Source: a virus. Taken from it: DNA of 64,000 nucleotides. Of the stretch, positions 34,676-42,705 are shown piece after piece; positions within the stretch are counted from its first letter, which is position 1, and each line of letters opens with the position of its first letter. The DNA lies in the IMG/VR virus record IMGVR_UViG_3300020477_000013, positions 124,001-188,000 of that record; one strand, 5' to 3'. A model generated the notes under the pieces. That model was not told the origin of the DNA, did not search any database, and worked only from the letters and a program-made list of their open reading frames with translations. A program made the translations under genes and the position numbers.

Positions 34676-35506
34676 ATGCCTAAAGACAACCACAAGAAAT
34701 TTCTATCAGAACTTAAGGACTTATCACCGACAGAGCGCCGTGTTGCTTTAAAACTAGCACGCTCATCACGTCCTTCAGCGCGAAGGTATATAAGGCTTGT
34801 CTTAGAGAATAAGAAATCCTACAGCAAAGCCGGTACGGGTAGTATGTCTGCTAAGGAGGGTGATTCTCGGCACTCCGCCAAAAGAAAAGGGGATTATTTT
34901 CAAGCTAATGTCATCGCTGAGGGAATTTTTGGGTGGTCTGGCGAAAAGATAATGAAGAAGATTGTTGGTAGGAATTATGCACCCCCTATCCGAGTAGATG
35001 CTGCTGCAAAAAATCTCGAGGTTGCGCTTGGGCAGTATGCGACGTCTTATGCGAGGAAGGCTACGCCTCGCCGTGTATCTCCTGATGAATTTGCTCAAGA
35101 AGCAAAGGCAGGTTTAGCTAAGGGCCTGCGGCTATGTACTTCATTTGCAAGGCACGTTGCTACTTCTTTAGACGCTAAAACTGAACCTGCTCAAATCAAG
35201 AGGGAATCTACGGATATTCGGGAAAAAATTCTGCGTGCAAAGATTAGGGAGCTTCTTGTAAAAGAGCAAGTTGTTGGGTATACGGCGCCGCAAGAAAAAA
35301 AGTCTGATGGTGGGGGATACTTGAGCGTAGGTGACATGGGTGTTGATACAACACTCGGTGATGATTCAACGGACGAAGATCAGGCATCAGCTAACCAGGT
35401 AAGAAAGCTAACACAGCAACGCCAACAAGATTTAGATTCTGGTGATACAGTTGATGCAGAAAATGTGGGTCAACAGCTTGGCATGGCCAGGAAGATGAGA
35501 GGGTAA
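34676..35506 (+). CDS. Hypothetical array-associated protein
   Basis: 276 residues, no N-terminal leader. The start at 34676 has GGGGTG upstream; ATG at 34661 is an alternative. A basic N-terminal region (LSPTERRVALKLARSSRPSA) precedes a helical domain. Near residue 190, IREKILRAKIRELLVKEQV resembles the array leader placed internally. The C-terminal third is acidic and disordered. It may be a larger scaffold- or core-like protein of the same system. Confidence 0.6.
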   Translation: MPKDNHKKFLSELKDLSPTERRVALKLARSSRPSARRYIRLVLENKKSYSKAGTGSMSAKEGDSRHSAKRKGDYFQANVIAEGIFGWSGEKIMKKIVGRNYAPPIRVDAAAKNLEVALGQYATSYARKATPRRVSPDEFAQEAKAGLAKGLRLCTSFARHVATSLDAKTEPAQIKRESTDIREKILRAKIRELLVKEQVVGYTAPQEKKSDGGGYLSVGDMGVDTTLGDDSTDEDQASANQVRKLTQQRQQDLDSGDTVDAENVGQQLGMARKMRG

Positions 35507-35507
35507 A

Positions 35508-36149
35508 ATGAGGGTCACACGAAAGCAACTAAGAAGAATTATTAGAGAAACATGGGCCGATGATGATAGAGATTTCTCTGCACCCCCAGGCGAAGAAGAC
35601 TACTACGCTCCCGGTGGAGAAGGTGAGCAGGTTACGGATACACAGCTCAAAAGAGGCTGGGGTTCATGGCTAGAAGAAAGAGGCCTGGAATTTGAAGACT
35701 TGGACGATCTCGCCCTCGCGGCCGGCGCACCTAACAGGACATGGCTAGATTCCATCCCTCCGCATGATGGTTTCATCGGCCCGTTGGATGTTGGGGTGTG
35801 GGTAAAAGATATACAGGCTGCTAAGGAAATATTGTCAACAAGAGCAGGAGACTACAGTTCGTCGCCACATGGTAAGAAGATGAATGAAGGCGTTGACCCC
35901 CGAGGCCTTAAGACATATCTCAAAAGCCTGGGGGTCAAGCGAAGCTTCGGCAACTTGACCGATGTTCTATCAACAGTGTTTAACGAATTCGAGGGTGATG
36001 CTGTAGACATGAAGGAAGAGGTTGAGATCGTTAATGGCATACGTGATGATAACGGGCAGGCGATCAATTGGCCCATTGAAGTCTACCAAGACATCTACGG
36101 GCTATATAAAAAGCACCGGCGGGGATTCCGCGCTCAAAGGAGATGGTAG
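35508..36149 (+). CDS. QLRRII-leader protein 29
   Basis: 213 residues, leader MRVTRKQLRRIIRETWADDD. The acidic linker is followed by two folded-looking segments (LKRGWGSWLEERGLEFEDLD and LKTYLKSLGVKRSFGNLTDV). It contains a strong hairpin at 35893-35938 in the mRNA. Unknown function. Confidence 0.68.
   Translation: MRVTRKQLRRIIRETWADDDRDFSAPPGEEDYYAPGGEGEQVTDTQLKRGWGSWLEERGLEFEDLDDLALAAGAPNRTWLDSIPPHDGFIGPLDVGVWVKDIQAAKEILSTRAGDYSSSPHGKKMNEGVDPRGLKTYLKSLGVKRSFGNLTDVLSTVFNEFEGDAVDMKEEVEIVNGIRDDNGQAINWPIEVYQDIYGLYKKHRRGFRAQRRW
35893..35938 (+). other. Stable hairpin inside a coding region
   Basis: TTGACCCCC (35893-35901) pairs with GGGGGTCAA (35930-35938), and AGGC (35903-35906) with GCCT (35926-35929). 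This 13-bp interrupted stem is strong for a coding sequence of this base composition. Confidence 0.55.
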
Positions 36150-36151
36150 TA

Positions 36152-36586
36152 ATGAAGATATCTAAAAAAAAGATTCAACAAATCGTAGCTGAAAATATAT
36201 TTGATTTGTTTATCGCACCAAAAAAAGTACATACGATGAAAATTTCCCAGCGGCAATTAAAAAGAATGATAAAAGAAGAGAAGGCAAAGCTCAAAGAAGC
36301 CGGCCCAAATTATCCCAAGCATGCATTTCCAGAGAAGACGCCGGCCAAACAAGGCGCTGCTATGACAACCTCTGGAGACCCACAGTCATACCATGACTTA
36401 GCGACACGCATGGATAAGATTACTTTATTGATTGAAGATCTTTCTATGGACTACGTCGATAGTGGCTGGTTGAAGGGAGGTGATCATGCTTCTTTGGCTA
36501 ATGATTTAGATAATCTCTTCTCTAACTCAGATAGGCTAGCTATGGCGGTTATGGGATTAGCACGATCAATGGGAGATATAGAGTGA
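36152..36586 (+). CDS. QLRRII-leader protein 30, tandem leaders
   Basis: 144 residues from 36152 (GGAG upstream). Two leaders lie back to back: MKISKKKIQQIVAENIFDLF, then at residue 29 (base 36236) MKISQRQLKRMIKEEKAKLK followed by Glu-Ala. The body is helical (LATRMDKITLLIEDLSMDYV). The tandem arrangement looks like a duplication or a leftover gene start. The stop overlaps the next GTG. Confidence 0.68.
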   Translation: MKISKKKIQQIVAENIFDLFIAPKKVHTMKISQRQLKRMIKEEKAKLKEAGPNYPKHAFPEKTPAKQGAAMTTSGDPQSYHDLATRMDKITLLIEDLSMDYVDSGWLKGGDHASLANDLDNLFSNSDRLAMAVMGLARSMGDIE

Positions 36587-36711
36587 GAATCACCCGCAGG
36601 CAACTAGGAATAATTATCCGGGAAGAGATAGAGAAGTCGGCCCCCTTTGGAAGTGGCATGGAGCAGGCTGATCTCGACCCTGAAGAGAAAGAACTGATTG
36701 GGCACACATGA
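36583..36711 (+). CDS. QLRRII-leader protein 31 (very short)
   Basis: 42 residues from a GTG start overlapping the previous stop. Leader MRITRRQLGIIIREEIEKSA, then an acidic tail ending GHT. It is almost all leader, so it may be a truncated member or a decoy. The downstream 60 bases hold no other clear gene. Confidence 0.55.
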   Translation: MRITRRQLGIIIREEIEKSAPFGSGMEQADLDPEEKELIGHT

Positions 36712-36771
36712 CTGACACATGCCAAGCTGAAGTCTTCAGCTTTACAGGAATCTTACGGGATACGAGGGAAT

Positions 36772-36921
36772 ATGGCAGGAAAGGTTGTTTGGCACTCTTT
36801 AAAGAAGGACGGGTCAATCACTAAATATGATATAAGGTTCGGGGGTAAGATCCTTAGGGGGATTCCTGCTGCCCTTGTGGAGTCAATTAAAGAAGTACAA
36901 CATGAACATGAGGAGAGATAA
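36772..36921 (+). CDS. Small hypothetical protein in the array
   Basis: 49 residues (MAGKVVWHSLKKDGSITKYD, then IRFGGKILRGIPAALVESIK and an acidic end). GAGGG lies just upstream. It has a strand-strand-helix pattern and no leader. The stop is followed after one base by the TTG of the next array gene. Confidence 0.55.
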   Translation: MAGKVVWHSLKKDGSITKYDIRFGGKILRGIPAALVESIKEVQHEHEER

Positions 36922-36922
36922 G

Positions 36923-37168
36923 TTGAAAATTTCAAAAAAACAACTAAGAAGAATTATAAAGGAAGAATTCGACAATATGCTGAGTGAGCCGACTCCGGAG
37001 GATGTTGTGCCGGTAGAGGATGCATGGGCAGGTGGGGAAGATTTGGTGATGCCGATAGACCACTCAGAGGCCGGCGGGTCTGAACCTGTAACTAGTTTTC
37101 CAGAGACGCTAGACATTGTCGACTCGATAACCGAAAGGGTAATGAGAAGATTAAGAGGGAATAGGTGA
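36923..37168 (+). CDS. QLRRII-leader protein 32
   Basis: 81 residues from a TTG start (AGGAGAG 5 bases upstream). Leader MKISKKQLRRIIKEEFDNML then Ser-Glu. The body is acidic (PTPEDVVPVEDAWAGGEDLV) and ends in a basic helix (SITERVMRRLRGNR). It overlaps the next gene by four bases. Confidence 0.68.
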   Translation: MKISKKQLRRIIKEEFDNMLSEPTPEDVVPVEDAWAGGEDLVMPIDHSEAGGSEPVTSFPETLDIVDSITERVMRRLRGNR

Positions 37169-37845
37169 GATATAAATTATCAGAATCATCTCTTCGTTAC
37201 ATTATTCGAAATCTATTAATAGAGAAGAGGTGGGTGGATCTTGGCGCAAAAAAAGGCGTTGTCATCGATCTCCACCCTTCTGATTTTGAGGATGAGGAGT
37301 GCCTTGAAGAACCATGTCCTGAGGGTGTCCGCGATTTAGATGATGAGATATTTGACCTGATTCAGAACGCATACAGGGATGTTGAGTTGGAACCTGGCAA
37401 GTTTGGAAATGCAAAAGTTAGGTCTCCCTCTGATTTACCTGGTGGGTATACTATAATGCAGGCCGCTGATTTAGATGATGATCCTGATCCGGATTTTTTT
37501 CGTGGTGGAAAGATGAGGGGTGGAAGGTACAAGCTAGGGATTGTGGGCCACGATGGTTCACAGGCTGCTATCGATAAATATCTTGAAGAAACAGCTAGCC
37601 AGCTAATGTCAGGGGCAATGGCTGAAATGTCTGGTAAGATAGCACATATCATGATTACAAGGTATGGTGTACCGGCAGTTACTTCCCATGCTGCTGTACA
37701 GTCAATGCTAGGTAAGGATGTATCATGGGTGGGACGCCATCCGGATGATCACTACGCCGACCGCTATGGTCCTGAGTACGAGGGATTTTATGATCGTGTT
37801 ATTGGGGGTAAGTCCCATATGAAAATTTTATTAGGGGGCACTTGA
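37165..37845 (+). CDS. Array-end protein with divergent leader, possibly GNAT-like
   Basis: 226 residues from a GTG start. The leader is divergent: MRYKLSESSLRYIIRNLLIE, keeping only LRxIIRxLLxE. The body (DEIFDLIQNAYRDVE, AADLDDDPDPDFF, GIVGHDG, ITRYGVPAVTSHAAV, MKILLG) resembles phage proteins sometimes labelled N-acetyltransferases, but no acetyl-CoA motif can be confirmed by eye. It closes the array. Confidence 0.55.
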   Translation: MRYKLSESSLRYIIRNLLIEKRWVDLGAKKGVVIDLHPSDFEDEECLEEPCPEGVRDLDDEIFDLIQNAYRDVELEPGKFGNAKVRSPSDLPGGYTIMQAADLDDDPDPDFFRGGKMRGGRYKLGIVGHDGSQAAIDKYLEETASQLMSGAMAEMSGKIAHIMITRYGVPAVTSHAAVQSMLGKDVSWVGRHPDDHYADRYGPEYEGFYDRVIGGKSHMKILLGGT

Positions 37846-37909
37846 TTTTTTAATTAACTAGTATACTTATTCACGTAGAATTTTGCCTTTTACGAGAGGA
37901 GCCTATGTG

Positions 37910-38182
37910 ATGAAGAGATATCTATCTTTATTTTACTGGTTATTATTACTAGGTTTTTTGATGATGTTCCTGGTTGCTCTTGACTCCGCGGTTGTTAGGG
38001 CCGCGCAACCAAAAAGCAAATTTTACGATTTCAGTGAGCAATTAATAGACGGCGAAATTAAAAAGCCCACAACCCTTTATACAGATGCTCGAGAAAGTGT
38101 AAGATTTGATAGGTTACTTAAGTTAAAGAAGTCGTTTATCCCCGATCTCCTTGATACTGCCAAGGAGAGGGTATTTAAGTAA
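37910..38182 (+). CDS. Signal-anchored protein, weakly like myxobacterial motility proteins
   Basis: 90 residues with an N-terminal signal/anchor (LFYWLLLLGFLMMFLVALDS). The mature part (FYDFSEQLIDGEIKKPTTLY, then RLLKLKKSFIPDLLDTAKER) has the layout of small exported proteins in myxobacteria, with an I-x-G-x-x-x-x-P segment and a Leu-Lys-x-Lys-x-x-F-x-x-x-L helix near the end, such as gliding-motility CglF-type proteins. The similarity is from memory of the pattern and weak. GAGAGGA is upstream. If right, it is host-derived. Confidence 0.5.
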   Translation: MKRYLSLFYWLLLLGFLMMFLVALDSAVVRAAQPKSKFYDFSEQLIDGEIKKPTTLYTDARESVRFDRLLKLKKSFIPDLLDTAKERVFK

Positions 38183-38191
38183 TGTGATGAG

Positions 38192-38482
38192 ATGGAAAAA
38201 AGGGATGATGAAAATCGCGCCGACCAAGCTATAAAGAAAATCGATTCTTTATTAAGCCGCATAGGGTCTGGTACAATTCCATCCGGAATGTACGTTGAGA
38301 ATTCGTTAAACGAAATTAGGGATGTAATTATAGAGTTGCAACATGAGAATGAATCGTTGTGGTTTATGCTAGATGAAATACGCGACTCTGACATTGAAGA
38401 GCATTCTGATACATTGAATAAGGCTCTAGAGCAAATTAAGCTGGAGTCTTTAATGAAAAATATGAAACCCGTAGAAGCATGA
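38192..38482 (+). CDS. Hypothetical coiled-coil protein
   Basis: 96 residues, mostly helical and acidic (SLNEIRDVIIELQHENESLW). Unknown function. It lies between the exported protein and a small SH3-like protein, close to the endolysin gene. Confidence 0.58.
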   Translation: MEKRDDENRADQAIKKIDSLLSRIGSGTIPSGMYVENSLNEIRDVIIELQHENESLWFMLDEIRDSDIEEHSDTLNKALEQIKLESLMKNMKPVEA

Positions 38483-38492
38483 GGGGCTTTAG

Positions 38493-38690
38493 ATGTTGAG
38501 AGTGGGAAACCGTGTTTCTCCCTTTTTCGATATGGGAAAAAAGGGAACCATAATAGACATGATACAAACTAGTCACCAGACATGGATGGTCGATGGCTCT
38601 GCTAGCCACTCATGGGTCATTAGGGTGAAATTTGACAATGGTGATATATTTGAATATTCACCAGGCGACCTCATGCCGATAGACGACTAA
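38493..38690 (+). CDS. Small SH3/KOW-like protein
   Basis: 65 residues (LRVGNRVSPFFDMGKKGTII ... WVIRVKFDNGDIFEYSPGDL). The pattern of strands with a Gly-Thr-Ile turn is that of small beta barrels common in phages. Similar proteins are at 53209 and 53423. Unknown function. Confidence 0.58.
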   Translation: MLRVGNRVSPFFDMGKKGTIIDMIQTSHQTWMVDGSASHSWVIRVKFDNGDIFEYSPGDLMPIDD

Positions 38691-38702
38691 GCAGAAATAG
38701 AA

Positions 38703-39371
38703 TTGAATAAATTTAGACTGGTATTTTTTATATCACTTACCTTTGTGCTACTTCAATATCCAGAAGGCCATGCACATAAGGGTGATTATATGAATCGTGA
38801 TATGTCATGTGACCATGGTCCTGGAGATGAAATCTCATATGAAGAAATTCGCCGTATAGCCATTCACGGATGTCCACTTCGAAAATCAAGTAGCGTGAAT
38901 ATTGAGCTTATAGATAAGTTGATTTCTATTGAGAAGAAGTTCGGCTTACCGTCCTCGGTACGAGGCCTTCTACTATCTGCAGCATGTTCAGAGTCCGGCT
39001 ACAACCCCAAGGCCCGTGGTGATTATAGAAAGAGCAAAAAGACAAAAAGAAAGATCGCCAAGGCCCACGGTCTACTGCAGTTTTGGCCATGGGCTAAGAA
39101 GTATATAGATAGAGATGACCCCGTCCAGTCTGCTGATTTCTGGCTTAAACGAATTAAGAGACAAATTCCATTCGTTAAAAAGAGATGCAAGTTTAAGAAT
39201 AAGAGGAAGATCTGGTTTGCATCACATGTCACAGCCGTACGTGCTCCAAAGAAAACGGGGAGGTGTTATGAGTCAAGCCGGCACCACAGGTTACTGAAGG
39301 GATGGCACCGATCGATTATCAGGGACCGTAAAGCATGCCATGACAGAATGTTGAATAATAATGGGTGCTGA
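38703..39371 (+). CDS. Exported lysozyme/transglycosylase-like endolysin
   Basis: 222 residues from a TTG start. Residues 1-24 are a signal sequence (FRLVFFISLTFVLLQYPEGHA). The middle (LLLSAACSESGYNPKARGDY, Glu at about 98, then AHGLLQFWPWAKKY and PVQSADFWLKRI) matches the SLT/lysozyme-like fold: catalytic Glu in S-E-S-G-Y-N-P and the G-L-L-Q-F motif. It would cut peptidoglycan in the periplasm after export by the host, as signal-containing endolysins do. The basic C-terminus may bind the wall. Confidence 0.75.
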   Translation: MNKFRLVFFISLTFVLLQYPEGHAHKGDYMNRDMSCDHGPGDEISYEEIRRIAIHGCPLRKSSSVNIELIDKLISIEKKFGLPSSVRGLLLSAACSESGYNPKARGDYRKSKKTKRKIAKAHGLLQFWPWAKKYIDRDDPVQSADFWLKRIKRQIPFVKKRCKFKNKRKIWFASHVTAVRAPKKTGRCYESSRHHRLLKGWHRSIIRDRKACHDRMLNNNGC

Positions 39372-39378
39372 GGATACA

Positions 39379-39711
39379 ATGGGGGGTTACTGTAACGTGT
39401 TAAGGGCACATGAGGATTATCTTCTTAAGTCAAAGGAAGCTGCTTTGGAGCTTAAGTCGTATCTAACTAAGCTGCATATGTCTTTAGAGAAAGACATTGC
39501 TAAGCGGAAAGAGCTTCTAGACTTTAGCGAAGGAGAAGCTGTATGCTCACCTGAAGAGATTAAAAAAGAGAAAGAGGAAATAGCATTTCTTGAATCCATA
39601 TGCCATGAGCAGTTATACAGGCAACTTACAAGGTGGATCAAGTTTCAGGAGAAAATAAAAGATGGACCACCAAGAAAAAAAAGAAAGCGCGGCCGTAATA
39701 GATCTCGTTAA
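39379..39711 (+). CDS. Hypothetical coiled-coil protein with basic tail
   Basis: 110 residues. The start at 39379 has GAGGATA upstream; ATG at 39361 overlaps the endolysin gene. Helical coiled coil (LKSYLTKLHMSLEKDIAKRK) and a tail PPRKKRKRGRNRSR. It overlaps the next gene by 50 bases. Unknown function. Confidence 0.55.
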   Translation: MGGYCNVLRAHEDYLLKSKEAALELKSYLTKLHMSLEKDIAKRKELLDFSEGEAVCSPEEIKKEKEEIAFLESICHEQLYRQLTRWIKFQEKIKDGPPRKKRKRGRNRSR

Positions 39712-40015
39712 GTATAAGATAGAAAAATATATAAAATTTTTACCTCCGGGAAGTACTGAGAGGAAGATTAACGAAAAGATTTTGGAGTTATATGAGGATG
39801 GAAAAGTTACCGTATACTGGTCTGATGAGGACCTCTGGGTAGCAATGACTGATGGTTCACCTGTTTCACCCGAGCTCCTAGGGTTACCTGAGACAGGTGA
39901 TGATGAAGTTGAGATTATATACCGGGACCTATCTTATGACGATTTTCCGGAGATAGAATTTACCCCCGATTTCGGTTCTTCTGACGATGGGGATGACGAG
40001 CCGATTGATGAGTGA
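39662..40015 (+). CDS. Hypothetical acidic protein
   Basis: 117 residues, helical start (VIDLVKYKIEKYIKFLPPGS), then strands and an acidic tail. It overlaps the previous gene's basic tail-coding part in another frame. Acidic/basic partners encoded in overlapping frames may interact. Unknown function. Confidence 0.55.
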   Translation: MDHQEKKESAAVIDLVKYKIEKYIKFLPPGSTERKINEKILELYEDGKVTVYWSDEDLWVAMTDGSPVSPELLGLPETGDDEVEIIYRDLSYDDFPEIEFTPDFGSSDDGDDEPIDE

Positions 40016-40130
40016 TTTATTGAAGTTGGTAACACTTACATTTTGTGGTGTTATACTGGTTCAGGTGGTATGTATATTTTCTTTTTTTGTTAGTTTTCTG
40101 CTTATTGCATGGGCAGTATCAGGGCTATGA
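40008..40130 (+). CDS. 40-residue membrane protein
   Basis: MSDLLKLVTLTFCGVILVQV followed by a second hydrophobic run to SGL: nearly all hydrophobic, probably one long or two short membrane helices. It overlaps the previous stop. Near the endolysin, a holin-like role is conceivable. Confidence 0.5.
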   Translation: MSDLLKLVTLTFCGVILVQVVCIFSFFVSFLLIAWAVSGL

Positions 40131-40148
40131 TATACAGGGTGAAGTAGT

Positions 40149-40283
40149 ATGATAAAAAATATTAAGCATATGACATTTAAGAGCACTGATGGATCTCTTA
40201 ATACGTTTGGGTTTGTTACGCTAATTGTTGCGTCGATAGTGGGAGCGCTGTCGCCTTTTTTACTATCATTATTTTTTAATTAA
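40149..40283 (+). CDS. 44-residue membrane protein
   Basis: A polar start (MIKNIKHMTFKSTDGSLNTF) and one membrane helix (FVTLIVASIVGALSPFLLSL). It is the second micro membrane protein after the endolysin region. The start has only a weak AAGTAG site. Function unknown. Confidence 0.5.
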   Translation: MIKNIKHMTFKSTDGSLNTFGFVTLIVASIVGALSPFLLSLFFN

Positions 40284-40335
40284 ACACAGCTCTTCTGTGC
40301 ATTAGATTTAATGATATTGATGTACAGTACAAAAT

Positions 40336-40360
40336 AATGCCCGTATCGTTCAAGGGCATT
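40336..40360 (+). other. Leader hairpin upstream of pckA
   Basis: AATGCCC (40336-40342) pairs with GGGCATT (40354-40360), 70 bases before the PEP carboxykinase start. No T-run follows. It may be a leader structure; no phage promoter box was found here. Confidence 0.35.
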
Positions 40361-40432
40361 GCAAATAGATTTAGGTGAAACGATAGTCGCGATACATTTT
40401 CTTAGTAACTTTTTTATTTTATAGGAGCTGAT

Positions 40433-41899
40433 ATGGGAAAGCTTAAGCAACTAAGAGGCAATTTGATTAGGGATTCCCTATCATCTGGAGCGAATAATGC
40501 ATACCAGCTAGATACCGGCGCTATCTCTGTACAGACAGGAGAACATACAGGCAGGTCGCCTGATGCAAAGTGTATAGTAAGGGATTCTAATACTGAGGGT
40601 GTCGTTGATTGGGAGAATAACCAGGCGTGTACACCATCTGAGTTTCTATCTTTACGCGATAAGATGCTGGCCTATTCTGGGACCATTCACACATATAAGC
40701 AGGCCTTGTTTGCGGGCCGAGATGAAGACTACCAGATAGGTATTTCTGTTAATACTTCAACTGCATGGCAAGCATTATTTGCGAATAATATGTTTGTGAG
40801 ATGCAGGGAAAAAACAACCCCCCCTCAGGTCAGGTGGGAGATTTTTTGCTTTCCTGAATTCCAAGAAGAAGCTAGGGTGATGATAAGTTTTACACATCGC
40901 CAAATTCTCCTAACAGGTACCCATTATGCAGGGGAAATTAAGAAAAGTATTTTTACGGTTTTAAATTATATCCTCCCTGGGTTGAACGTCCTCCCGATGC
41001 ATTGCTCAGTCAATGCTGGTTCTGACCTCAAGAATTCTGCTGTATTTTTCGGCCTTTCGGGGACCGGAAAAACTACGTTGTCTGCATCTCCAGGTCGTGT
41101 TTTGATCGGCGACGATGAGCATGGCTGGTCACCTGACGGGCTTTTTAATTTTGAGGGTGGCTGTTATGCAAAAGTCATAAATTTATCAAGAGAGTCTGAG
41201 CCAGAGATTTGGGATGCTGTTAATCGAGAAGGCGCAATTCTCGAGAATGTTGTTGCCGATGAGTCAGGTGTACCAGATTTTTCCAGGAGTGACCTAACAG
41301 AAAATACGAGAGGCTCTTACCCTATTTCACATATTGATAATGCATCGCTAGAAGGTACAGCACCTCACCCTCAAAATATTATTTTTCTTACGTGTGATGC
41401 TTTTGGTGTGTTACCTCCTGTATCTAGATTGAGTAAAGAAGAAGCAGTTGAACATTTCTTGCTGGGGTATACTGCCAAGGTTGCCGGTACTGAGCGGGGT
41501 ATATCTAGTCCAGTTGCAACGTTTTCACACTGTTTTGGCGCACCATTTATGCCTCACAAGCCGTCGGTATACGCAGATATTTTACGAGATAAAATTAGCG
41601 ATCATGATGTTGACTGTTGGCTTGTCAATACGGGGTGGGTAGCAGGAAACTATAACGACGGTCATAGGATTCCTCTGGGCGTTTCCAGAAAGATTGTCGA
41701 CATGATACTTGCCGGTACTTTAGCTAATGAACAATTTTGCAAACATGAATATACTGGATTATCGATTCCATCTGGCACTAAAGAAATACTGGGCTGTAAG
41801 CTTCAGCCTGAACTAAATTGGAAAGATGAATCTAAATATCAACGTGAGGTTATTTCACTAATGGAGAAATGGTCAAGCGTTCTACAAAAACTGCGTTAG
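40433..41899 (+). CDS. pckA: Phosphoenolpyruvate carboxykinase (ATP)
   Basis: 488 residues. The enzyme converts oxaloacetate and ATP to PEP, CO2 and ADP, the entry to gluconeogenesis. ATP-type motifs are all present: substrate-binding TGRSPDAK (39-46), HYAGEIKK (164-171) with the metal-binding Lys/His, the kinase P-loop GLSGTGKTT (207-215), the metal-binding LIGDDEHGW (224-232) and NTRGSYPI. It is somewhat shorter than the 540-residue E. coli enzyme but looks intact. It is followed by a cytidylyltransferase. It would act with the glyoxylate-bypass enzymes at 58192-60940. AGGAG precedes the start. Confidence 0.95.
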   Translation: MGKLKQLRGNLIRDSLSSGANNAYQLDTGAISVQTGEHTGRSPDAKCIVRDSNTEGVVDWENNQACTPSEFLSLRDKMLAYSGTIHTYKQALFAGRDEDYQIGISVNTSTAWQALFANNMFVRCREKTTPPQVRWEIFCFPEFQEEARVMISFTHRQILLTGTHYAGEIKKSIFTVLNYILPGLNVLPMHCSVNAGSDLKNSAVFFGLSGTGKTTLSASPGRVLIGDDEHGWSPDGLFNFEGGCYAKVINLSRESEPEIWDAVNREGAILENVVADESGVPDFSRSDLTENTRGSYPISHIDNASLEGTAPHPQNIIFLTCDAFGVLPPVSRLSKEEAVEHFLLGYTAKVAGTERGISSPVATFSHCFGAPFMPHKPSVYADILRDKISDHDVDCWLVNTGWVAGNYNDGHRIPLGVSRKIVDMILAGTLANEQFCKHEYTGLSIPSGTKEILGCKLQPELNWKDESKYQREVISLMEKWSSVLQKLR

Positions 41900-41917
41900 T
41901 ATTTTTAGGGACAAATA

Positions 41918-42433
41918 ATGGGTGATGTCAAGGTAGGGGATAACGTTAACATCGGTGAGAATGTAGCTATTGCAAAATCGCCGTATGAGAATGATTCTCC
42001 GAATACAATCATTGGATTTACATGCGGCGCGTTCGATCTCTTACATGCAGGGCATGCATTAATGCTTGAAGAAGCGAGAAGTAAATGTGACTACTTAATA
42101 GTAGGTGTACAGTCTGATCCAACTCTTGACCGACCAGAAAAAAACCAGCCAGTGCAGAGTTACGACGAGAGAATAACCATGGTTAGGTCTATAAGATATG
42201 TAGATGAGGTTGTCTTATACGATACTGAAAATGATTTAATCGACGTACTTCAGAAATTAATGCCTGACGTAAGGATAGTAGGTGCTGACTGGGAAGGTAA
42301 AGAATTTACCGGTAGTGATTTACCTATCGATGTATATTTTAACTCTAGGGACCATGGGTGGTCGACAAGCGATTTAAGGCGAAGGGTATACAATGCAGAG
42401 AAGTCTAATGTTAGCAGGGGATCTATAAGTTGA
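41918..42433 (+). CDS. Cytidylyltransferase-like protein
   Basis: 171 residues. The nucleotidyltransferase motif GAFDLLHAGHALMLEEA (His-x-Gly-His) lies at about 36-52 and a WSTSDLRRRV end motif (S-T-S/T pattern) near residue 150, as in glycerol-3-phosphate or sugar-phosphate cytidylyltransferases. It makes a CDP- or ADP-activated sugar or alcohol for surface polymers. The N-terminal 30 residues are extra. It lies between pckA and a small gene that overlaps its stop. Confidence 0.78.
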   Translation: MGDVKVGDNVNIGENVAIAKSPYENDSPNTIIGFTCGAFDLLHAGHALMLEEARSKCDYLIVGVQSDPTLDRPEKNQPVQSYDERITMVRSIRYVDEVVLYDTENDLIDVLQKLMPDVRIVGADWEGKEFTGSDLPIDVYFNSRDHGWSTSDLRRRVYNAEKSNVSRGSIS

Positions 42434-42705
42434 ATGTTGACCTAGGTTCTTCAAGTTGGCATAATTTTTCTACACCTTCAAAGCCTCTGGGGGTTAGGGA
42501 GTCGCAACAGTCTGGTGAGAGTTTTACTGGGAATGCGTATCTCAACTCGCGTAGGGAAAAGAAGGCCTCCCGGAATGCCAAGAAGAAATATGCCCCGGCG
42601 GTGATATGCAATATTTCTGGCATCCACCCGGATTCCCTAAAGAGGTCTGTGTTAACATATAATAGATTCGGGGGGCTGTGTTATACGTATGATATCATTA
42701 AATGA
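42430..42705 (+). CDS. Hypothetical protein
   Basis: 91 residues from a TTG start that overlaps the previous stop. Basic middle (LNSRREKKASRNAKKKYAPA). Its end overlaps the cysteine synthase start by 17 bases. Start choice is uncertain. Unknown function. Confidence 0.45.
   Translation: MNVDLGSSSWHNFSTPSKPLGVRESQQSGESFTGNAYLNSRREKKASRNAKKKYAPAVICNISGIHPDSLKRSVLTYNRFGGLCYTYDIIK

Noticed and set aside
22524-37845. CRISPR array or intergenic repeat array
   Set aside because: The repeats are the coding 5' ends of full genes with variable-length bodies, not short direct repeats with uniform spacers.
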